A program made the position numbers and the translations under genes. Below, one piece after another: positions 5,145 to 10,070 of a stretch of 10,070 nt of DNA (within the stretch, counting starts at the first letter, position 1; every line of letters begins with the position of its first letter). The stretch spans positions 1 through 10,070 of the forward strand of contig JAJDCT010000319.1 in NCBI GenBank assembly GCA_029260695.1, read 5' to 3'. Below the pieces are notes generated by a model, which made no database searches, had not been told where the DNA came from, and saw only the letters and a program-made list of their open reading frames with translations. Source of the stretch: Phycisphaeraceae bacterium. Its GTDB lineage: Bacteria; Planctomycetota; Phycisphaerae; Phycisphaerales; Phycisphaeraceae.

Positions 5145-6053
5145 ATGGACGTATTCCTTAACGGCAAGATGCTACCCCCCGAGCAGGCACTGATACCGGT
5201 CGAGGATGCCGGTTTTCAGCACGCTGTGGGGCTTTTCGAGACAATGTCCGCCCACCACGGCCGGGTGTTCCGACTAACTCATCACCTCCAACGGCTGGCG
5301 ACCTCGGCGACCCAATTGGGCCTCAGCCCGGATCTGGACGTCGAGGCACTGGCCCAGGCGGTCCAGATCACGATCGACCACAACCAGATAGATCAAGCCC
5401 GCATCCGTCTGACGGTCACCCCCGGTTCCCCCGGCTCCCCCGGCTCCTCGCCCCAGCAGCCCGGCGGGGCCAGTGCATCAACCCCGACCGGGATGGTGTT
5501 GATCCAGCCGACCGAGCCAACCCAGTACGACCCGAAATATTTCGACGAGGGGATCACGGTGATGATCGCCCCGCCGGGGGCCAATCCGTTTGATGCCATG
5601 GCCGGCCACAAGACGCTGAATTACTGGGGCCGATTGCGGACACTGCGCCAGGCCGCCAGCGCCGGCGCGGGTGAGGCGATCTGGTTGAACATCACCAACC
5701 ACCTGGCGAGCGGAGCGATCAGCAACCTGTTCATTGTGAAGGATGGCGAGCTACTGACACCGATCGCAAGAGATGAGGAAGTCGACAAGAGCCTGCCTGC
5801 GCCGGTACTGCCGGGCGTGACCCGAGCGGCGATCATCGAGCTGGCGGAGGGCCTGGGCATCCCGGTACATCGACGGATGTTGGGGATCGACGACCTGCTT
5901 GAGGCCGACGAGGTCTTCCTGACTAATTCCAGTTGGCGGGTACTGCCGGTGAGCCGTGTGGAGAAATCACAGGTCGGCGACGGCAAGGCGGGCACCATGA
6001 CGACACGGCTGCGCGGGACGCTGCTTGAGTTAATCGAAGAAGAAACGGCTTGA
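5145..6053 (+). CDS. Fold-type IV PLP aminotransferase or lyase (class IV aminotransferase family)
   Basis: The family includes branched-chain aminotransferase (IlvE), D-amino-acid aminotransferase and aminodeoxychorismate lyase (PabC); the sequence does not decide among them. The 302-residue product starts with the family pattern FLNGKMLPPEQALIPVEDAGFQ. The likely PLP-binding lysine is K156 in GHKTLNYW. SNLF (193-196) and LPGVTR (222-227) are typical phosphate- and substrate-pocket segments. The glutamate that normally precedes this region (as in EGxxxNLF) and contacts the PLP ring nitrogen is serine here (S189 in LASGAISNLF). A Pro/Gly/Ser-rich insert at about 93-115 comes from a 9-bp repeat. 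ATG at 5145 fits the usual N-terminus. The leader has no SD sequence but a heptamer array. xseA follows 72 bases downstream in the same direction, so co-transcription is possible. Confidence 0.88.
   Translation: MDVFLNGKMLPPEQALIPVEDAGFQHAVGLFETMSAHHGRVFRLTHHLQRLATSATQLGLSPDLDVEALAQAVQITIDHNQIDQARIRLTVTPGSPGSPGSSPQQPGGASASTPTGMVLIQPTEPTQYDPKYFDEGITVMIAPPGANPFDAMAGHKTLNYWGRLRTLRQAASAGAGEAIWLNITNHLASGAISNLFIVKDGELLTPIARDEEVDKSLPAPVLPGVTRAAIIELAEGLGIPVHRRMLGIDDLLEADEVFLTNSSWRVLPVSRVEKSQVGDGKAGTMTTRLRGTLLELIEEETA
5421..5447 (+). repeat. In-frame 9-bp tandem repeat inside the aminotransferase gene
   Basis: Three copies occur, CCCGGTTCC, CCCGGCTCC and CCCGGCTCC. They encode Pro-Gly-Ser units or, in the actual reading frame, part of TPGSPGSPGSS. 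They make a flexible insert between beta strands of the N-terminal domain. The CCCGG core recalls the intergenic arrays, and a 9-base step is the kind that can change length without breaking the frame. Confidence 0.8.
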
Positions 6054-6125
6054 GGGTTCGCTGCTGAGCGACACCGCCTCGTGATCTCTACAGAACTTGC
6101 CCCTAATTGAGGCTAGGATGCCGGC

Positions 6126-7475
6126 ATGGCACGACTGCCCTTTGATACCGATTCCCCTGACGGCGATCCGCCCCGCAGCGACCGGGCGATGACGGTGGCC
6201 GAGCTTGCCGGTCGGATCAAGCGGGCGTTGGTGGATGGGCTCCCCAGGAAGGTCCGGGTGGTCGGGGAGGTCAGCAACCTCTCGGACCGGACACACTGGT
6301 TTTTCAGCCTGAAAGACGGCAGCGCGGCGATGCGGTGCGTGTGCTTTGCCACGAATGCCCGGCGGGTCGGGTTCCCGATGCGGGACGGGATGCAGGTCGT
6401 CGTCACAGGCCGGGTTGACTTTTATGATGCACAGGGCAGCGTGCAGCTCTACGTCGATGCGATCGAACCGGTCGGCCAGGGGGCGTTGGAGCTTCGGCTC
6501 CGGGCGATGATTGAAGAGCTGCGTGCGCTTGGCTACTTCGACCCCGAACACAAGAAACTTTTACCGACGATGCCGACACGGATAGCGGTGGTTACCTCGC
6601 GGAGCGCCGCCGCGTTACAGGATGTGATCAACACCGTGGCGCAGCGTTGGCCCGGGTGCCGGCTGTATCTTTACGATGTGCGTGTCCAGGGTGAGCAGGC
6701 GGCTGGGGAGATCGCCGAGGCGCTTGGTCGGCTGTCTAAACACGGCGAAAAACTCGGGATCGATGCGGTGATCCTGACGCGCGGCGGCGGGTCGATCGAA
6801 GACCTGTGGGCGTTTAATGAGCGAGTCGTCGCCGATGCTGTCTACCGGTGTCGGCTCCCGGTCGTTGCGGCGATCGGACACGAGACAGACACAACGGTCG
6901 CAGAACTGGTCGCAGACATTCGTTGTGCCACTCCGACCCAGGCGGCGATGACCCTGGTCCCGGAAAGCGAAACGTTGCAGCACCAGGTCCACCAGCTTAG
7001 CCAACGGCTGGCGGTAACGGTGCGGCGGCACGTGGATCACGCGGGCCAACGGCTGGCTTCGGCGTCCAGGCACACGCTGTTCCGAAACCCCCAGCGGCTG
7101 ATCGAACAGAGCGCCCAAAGGCTCGACGAAACCGTCCGCCGGGTGCGGGTGGCGATGCCCCGCCGACTGGCTGTGGACACGTCACGGCTGGACGCCCTGA
7201 CCCGGCAGCTCGGCGCGGTTAATCCTGGCAACGTGCTGGACCGCGGCTACTCGTACACACTGGGCCCCGACGGGAAGGTGCTTCGTCACACCGCGGACGC
7301 TGGGGCTGGGCAAAAGATCACGACGGTCCTGTCTGATGGGCGGGTCGTGTCCATCGTCGAAGGGGGATCGCCCGACACCGCTTTGCCTGAACGGACAAAA
7401 CGCAGAAGCGTGAGCAAGCGGGCCAAGAAACCCGACCCCGGGCCGGGGCTTTTCGAGGCCGACAGCCCGGGGTGA
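6126..7475 (+). CDS. xseA: Exodeoxyribonuclease VII large subunit
   Basis: With XseB it forms exonuclease VII, which degrades single-stranded DNA from both ends and acts in mismatch repair and DNA-damage tolerance. The 449-residue product has the usual length. An N-terminal OB-fold domain (about 23-118) begins MTVAELAGRIKRAL and includes VRVVGEVSNLSDRTHWFFSLKD in two stretches. The catalytic domain shows IAVVTSRSAAALQDV (153-167), TRGGGSIEDLWAFN (218-231) and AIGHETDTTVAELVAD (249-264) followed by ATPTQAA, all conserved in XseA. A long helical coiled-coil region (about 283-355) is the XseB-binding stalk. A beta segment with RGYSYT near 370 follows, and the tail is basic and probably disordered. 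ATG at 6126 has an AGGA seven bases upstream, one of the few SD-like sites here. xseB follows 70 bases later. Confidence 0.97.
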   Translation: MARLPFDTDSPDGDPPRSDRAMTVAELAGRIKRALVDGLPRKVRVVGEVSNLSDRTHWFFSLKDGSAAMRCVCFATNARRVGFPMRDGMQVVVTGRVDFYDAQGSVQLYVDAIEPVGQGALELRLRAMIEELRALGYFDPEHKKLLPTMPTRIAVVTSRSAAALQDVINTVAQRWPGCRLYLYDVRVQGEQAAGEIAEALGRLSKHGEKLGIDAVILTRGGGSIEDLWAFNERVVADAVYRCRLPVVAAIGHETDTTVAELVADIRCATPTQAAMTLVPESETLQHQVHQLSQRLAVTVRRHVDHAGQRLASASRHTLFRNPQRLIEQSAQRLDETVRRVRVAMPRRLAVDTSRLDALTRQLGAVNPGNVLDRGYSYTLGPDGKVLRHTADAGAGQKITTVLSDGRVVSIVEGGSPDTALPERTKRRSVSKRAKKPDPGPGLFEADSPG

Positions 7476-7491
7476 ATCCTATACACTGACC

Positions 7492-7529
7492 CCCGGAAAT
7501 CACCCGGATAACCCCGGATGCCCCCCGGA
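7492..7529 (+). repeat. Four-copy 10-11 bp tandem array (CCCGGA core) between xseA and xseB
   Basis: CCCGGA begins at 7492, 7503, 7513 and 7524, steps of 11, 10 and 11 bases. The core and its orientation relative to transcription match the array behind prfA at 3251-3290. It ends 16 bases before the xseB ATG, with only the C-rich GTTCCCAGACCCCGC in between and no SD sequence. The step is close to one helical turn of DNA. Confidence 0.7.
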
Positions 7530-7545
7530 TGTTCCCAGACCCCGC

Positions 7546-7803
7546 ATGGCAAAACGAGCAATTAACCCTGAGAAACTGAGCTTCGAGGAGGCCTTAGGCC
7601 GGCTCGAAGAATTGATCGATCAGATCGAGTCCGGCGAGATCGGGTTGGAGGAATCGCTCAAGCGTTACGAGCAGGGGACGGCGTTGATCAAGCGTTGCCG
7701 GGCGGTCCTGGACGGGGCTGAGCAAAAGATCACGGAGCTGTCTGCCGGGCCTGGCGGGGGGCTGAATGTGGATGACGGGGAAAACCAAGGGGAAACAGGC
7801 TAG
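7546..7803 (+). CDS. xseB: Exodeoxyribonuclease VII small subunit
   Basis: The small subunit coats the coiled-coil stalk of XseA in several copies and is required for activity. The 85-residue product has the family pattern LSFEEALGRLEELIDQIESG at 11-30, then EIGLEESLKRYEQGTALIKRC in two stretches to 51, and LDGAEQKI, which form a helical hairpin. The end is a Gly/Asp-rich flexible tail. Length and position behind xseA are typical. ATG at 7546 lacks an SD sequence; the leader is the C-rich repeat array. Translation might therefore depend on coupling or on a leader without structure. Confidence 0.95.
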   Translation: MAKRAINPEKLSFEEALGRLEELIDQIESGEIGLEESLKRYEQGTALIKRCRAVLDGAEQKITELSAGPGGGLNVDDGENQGETG

Positions 7804-7880
7804 GTTGCCGATGAAAGTTAGGTCGGCGTGCCGTTGTGACTGAGTAGCCGGTTGAACTGCTAAACCGCAAACGGCTGCCT

Positions 7881-7908
7881 CTAACACCCAACCCTTAACC
7901 TCCAACTC
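7881..7908 (+). repeat. Heptamer array just before the prepilin peptidase start
   Basis: The units are CTAACAC, CCAACCC, TTAACCT and CCAACTC in 7-base register (consensus YYAACNC), ending two bases before the TTG start. They resemble the TAAYYCC units in the prfA leader. Upstream, 7804-7880 holds no gene; only a weak AGCCG/CGGCT pairing (7846-7876) without a T run can be seen. Confidence 0.7.
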
Positions 7909-7910
7909 AC

Positions 7911-9125
7911 TTGCCCAACTGGTTCTGGCTTATCTCGGTCGCACTCTATGGCGGTTGCATCGGCAGCTTCCTGAATGTGGTGATTTACAGGCTGCCTGAG
8001 GGCAAAAGCCTGATCACCCCGGGTTCACGTTGCCCATCCTGTAGCCACGATCTGGCGTGGTACGACAACGTGCCGGTGCTGGCCTGGTTCTGGCTTCGTG
8101 GCAAGTGTCGGTACTGCAAAGCGCCGATCAGTTTCCAATACCCGATGGTTGAGGCGCTCACGGCGCTGATGTTCATGGGGCTGTTCTGGGCGTATTACAT
8201 GCAGCCGTTTGGGACTGCCCCGCTCCGGTCACAGTTCTTCCACCCGGGCTTAAGTCAGACCTGGCCGGTGTTCGTCGTCCACCTGCTGCTGCTGGCCGGG
8301 CTGTTCGCCTCAACGGTGATCGACGCGAAGCTGTTCATCATTCCAAGGTCGATCCCCTGGACCATCACACTGGTAGCGGCGGTCGTGTTGCCTGCCGCGG
8401 TGTGGTACGGCACGACACCCTTGGTGATCGGATTGCTACCAATCTCTCCACCCAAGGGCACATGCGGCGCGGCCGGCGGACTGATTGGGGTGGGCCTGGC
8501 CTTGCTGTTACTGAAATTTAAGATTCTGCCGTTGAGCTTCGCGGACTACGAAGTACTTTACGAAGCCCACCTGGCCAAACACGGCACGGATTCAAAAGAC
8601 GAAGACGGACCGGGGGAACCGGTGCAGTGGTTCCACTACCCCCATGCCCGGCGAGAGGTCATCAAGGAACTGGCCTTCCTGGCGCTGCCGGTGGCGGGGA
8701 TGTTGATCGGTATCTGGCTGGGGCCTGCCGGGTCGGCGAATTGGCCTTCGTGGGTGCTGGCTCTGGGTGGGGCTGGTTTTGGATACTTAGTCGGGGCCGG
8801 CCTGGTCTGGATGACGAGGATCCTCGGTTCGCTGGCGTTTGGCAAAGAGGCGATGGGGCTGGGTGACGTCCACCTGCTGGCGGCGATCGGGGCGGTCCTG
8901 GGCCCCGGCGAGTCGGTCCCGGTCTTCTTCATCGCCCCATTCTTCGGTCTTGCGGCCGCGATGCTGATGTTCGGGCTGTCGGCCCTGATGAAAAAGCGGT
9001 TCCAGCCGATCCCCTACGGCCCCTACCTGGCGGGCGCGGCGGTCGTGGTCATGATCTTCCGCGAGCCGATCATGGACTTCCTCAGGCCGTTGACGAAGAT
9101 TTTTGATATCCTCTTCCTGGCCTAG
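7911..9125 (+). CDS. Type IV prepilin peptidase (A24 family), long form
   Basis: This inner-membrane aspartic protease cuts the leader of type IV pilins or type II secretion pseudopilins and often methylates the new N-terminus. The 404-residue product begins with a membrane helix and GSFLNVVIYRLP (18-29). A zinc-type four-cysteine domain follows (C41, C44, C66, C69). The likely catalytic aspartates are D138 in STVIDAKLFIIP and D319 in GLGDVHL, where histidine replaces the common lysine. IPYGPYLAGAA (367-377) is also typical. Several further membrane segments are visible. It is much longer than the usual 250-290 residues because of extra membrane segments and a hydrophilic insert (about 208-253, including YPHARREVIKELAF). 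The start is TTG at 7911. An in-frame TAA lies at 7896 and no other start lies between, and the N-terminus matches the family. No pilin gene is in the window. Confidence 0.94.
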   Translation: MPNWFWLISVALYGGCIGSFLNVVIYRLPEGKSLITPGSRCPSCSHDLAWYDNVPVLAWFWLRGKCRYCKAPISFQYPMVEALTALMFMGLFWAYYMQPFGTAPLRSQFFHPGLSQTWPVFVVHLLLLAGLFASTVIDAKLFIIPRSIPWTITLVAAVVLPAAVWYGTTPLVIGLLPISPPKGTCGAAGGLIGVGLALLLLKFKILPLSFADYEVLYEAHLAKHGTDSKDEDGPGEPVQWFHYPHARREVIKELAFLALPVAGMLIGIWLGPAGSANWPSWVLALGGAGFGYLVGAGLVWMTRILGSLAFGKEAMGLGDVHLLAAIGAVLGPGESVPVFFIAPFFGLAAAMLMFGLSALMKKRFQPIPYGPYLAGAAVVVMIFREPIMDFLRPLTKIFDILFLA

Positions 9126-9230
9126 ATATAGATGGAGCCGGGGGGATTCGGGGCGTTGCCAGGAGATTATTGGGGGATGAAGCCGGCCCACCGGCGGACG
9201 ATCAGGAAACACGCTAGCGAAAGGGAAGTC

Positions 9231-9884
9231 ATGAACGGCGATCGTACACGGATGATGATGCTGTGCCTGTTGGCAGTGGTCGGATTATTCACACTCTCCG
9301 GTTGTCAGAACCGGCTGAAGATGGAACGTGATGCACTGTATGTGCAGAACCAGGAACTCCAGGAAGAACTGGATCGCGCCCGCGCCGCGCTTAGCGGGGG
9401 ACAGGGCGATTCATCGGCCTTGCTTAGCGAGATCGAAAGCCTCCGCGCTCAGTTGGCCTCGCAACCCATCGCAAGCGTCGGCGGCGGCACCGCGTTCGAC
9501 AACATCGCCGGCGTCGATGCCTACTCCGATGGCGGGACCGTCACCGTCCGCGTGCAGGGCGACATCCTCTTCGCCTCGGGCAAGGTCGACCTGAAGGGCT
9601 CCGCCAAGAGCACGCTCAACCAGGTCGCCGGCGTCATCAAGAACGAATACCCCGGCAACACGATCCGTGTCGAGGGTTACACAGACTCCGACCCGATCCG
9701 CAAGAGCAAGTGGAAAGACAACCTCGAATTGAGCCTGCAACGCGCCGCCGCCGTGCACCGTCAGCTTCAATCCCAAGGCATCGCATCGGACAACATGTAC
9801 GCCGCCGGCTTCGGTGAAGCCCGTGCACAAGAAAGCAAAGAGAAAAGCCGACGCGTCCAGATCGTCGTCGTGCTCAGGGAGTAG
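9231..9884 (+). CDS. OmpA-domain peptidoglycan-binding lipoprotein
   Basis: The product is 217 residues with a lipoprotein signal peptide: MNGDRTRMMM, a hydrophobic core (11-20), then the lipobox LSGC with the lipidated cysteine at 25. A coiled coil (about 27-54, starting NRLKMERDALYVQNQELQEE) follows, then a Gly/Ser-rich linker. The OmpA/MotB-type domain spans about 103-215. It shows ILFASGKVDL (112-121), VEGYTDSDPI (147-156) and LELSLQRAAAVHRQL (165-179). D152 and R171 occupy the positions that bind diaminopimelate in this family. It probably anchors the outer membrane to peptidoglycan. An upstream in-frame ATG at 9132 would add 33 residues and bury the signal peptide. ATG at 9231 has AAGGGA five or so bases upstream and is chosen. 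The gap from the prepilin peptidase gene is 105 bases with no clear hairpin. Confidence 0.93.
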   Translation: MNGDRTRMMMLCLLAVVGLFTLSGCQNRLKMERDALYVQNQELQEELDRARAALSGGQGDSSALLSEIESLRAQLASQPIASVGGGTAFDNIAGVDAYSDGGTVTVRVQGDILFASGKVDLKGSAKSTLNQVAGVIKNEYPGNTIRVEGYTDSDPIRKSKWKDNLELSLQRAAAVHRQLQSQGIASDNMYAAGFGEARAQESKEKSRRVQIVVVLRE

Positions 9885-9924
9885 GTTCAAGACCCGCATA
9901 CATCCCTGTAAAGCAACCCCACCA

Positions 9925-9948
9925 CCGCGGAGCCTCTCCGCGGTTTTT
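9925..9948 (+). terminator. Intrinsic terminator after the OmpA lipoprotein gene
   Basis: CCGCGGAG (9925-9932) pairs perfectly with CTCCGCGG (9936-9943) around a 3-base loop CCT and is followed by five T residues (9944-9948). It lies 40 bases behind the stop codon. A further CCGCGG at 9952-9957 could compete for pairing and could modulate read-through toward hisH. Confidence 0.88.
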
Positions 9949-9984
9949 CATCCGCGGCTCTACCGGCCGCCTCAGTGAACGGCC

Positions 9985-10070
9985 ATGGCTGATCCTTCTC
10001 GCATCGCAATCATCGACTACCGCATGGGGAACCTGCGCAGCGTGCAGAAGGCCGTCGAGCACGTCGGCGG
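9985..10070 (+). CDS. hisH: Imidazole glycerol phosphate synthase glutaminase subunit, N-terminal fragment
   Basis: HisH releases ammonia from glutamine for HisF in histidine biosynthesis. Only 28 codons and two bases are present before the right edge. They encode MADPSRIAIIDYRMGNLRSV followed by QKAVEHVG, the recognisable start of HisH (usual pattern IIDYGMGNLxSVxxA). The usual glycine in DYGMGN is arginine here. ATG at 9985 has no SD sequence. The start is only 36 bases behind a strong terminator, so the promoter must be very close, overlap the terminator, or be replaced by read-through. Confidence 0.9.
   Translation, partial: MADPSRIAIIDYRMGNLRSVQKAVEHVG

Noticed and set aside
9132..9230. 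Upstream ATG extending the OmpA lipoprotein by 33 residues
   Set aside because: It would place a charged segment before the lipoprotein signal peptide, and the inner ATG at 9231 has a good AAGGGA site.

Overview
The window looks like chromosomal DNA from a GC-rich planctomycete, probably class Phycisphaerae. This is inferred from the protein style: a very large secreted beta-rich protein with a sugar-enzyme-like core, a long prepilin peptidase with a hydrophilic insert, a zinc-free L31, and many starts without Shine-Dalgarno (SD) sequences. No rRNA or other marker proves the taxonomy. Most genes are ordinary housekeeping genes, and I see no phage, insertion sequence, CRISPR array or tRNA.

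The left part (1-4933) is read on the minus strand. In transcription order it holds rpmE (ribosomal protein L31, type B), a strong terminator, prfA (peptide chain release factor 1), a 919-residue exported protein of unknown function, and the first 53 codons of another exported protein that runs off the left edge. The right part (5145-10070) is read on the plus strand: a fold-type IV PLP aminotransferase or lyase, xseA and xseB (the two subunits of exonuclease VII), a type IV prepilin peptidase, an OmpA-domain lipoprotein, a clear intrinsic terminator, and the first 28 codons of hisH. The two halves diverge from 4934-5144, where candidate back-to-back promoters can be read.

The genes cover translation (rpmE, prfA), DNA repair (xseA, xseB), protein export and pilus processing (prepilin peptidase), the cell envelope (OmpA lipoprotein) and amino-acid or cofactor metabolism (the class IV enzyme, hisH). 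They do not form one pathway.

The most unusual signal is between the genes. The leaders of rpmE, prfA, the aminotransferase gene and the prepilin peptidase gene each carry a degenerate C-rich tandem array with a strict 7-bp period. It runs almost to the start codon and stands where an SD sequence would be expected. A fifth heptamer array lies beyond the rpmE terminator. A second repeat class, with a CCCGGA core every 10-11 bp, follows the stop codons of both prfA and xseA in the same orientation relative to transcription. The units differ from locus to locus, so these look locally generated and not like copies of one transposed element. They are the best candidates in the window for something undescribed.
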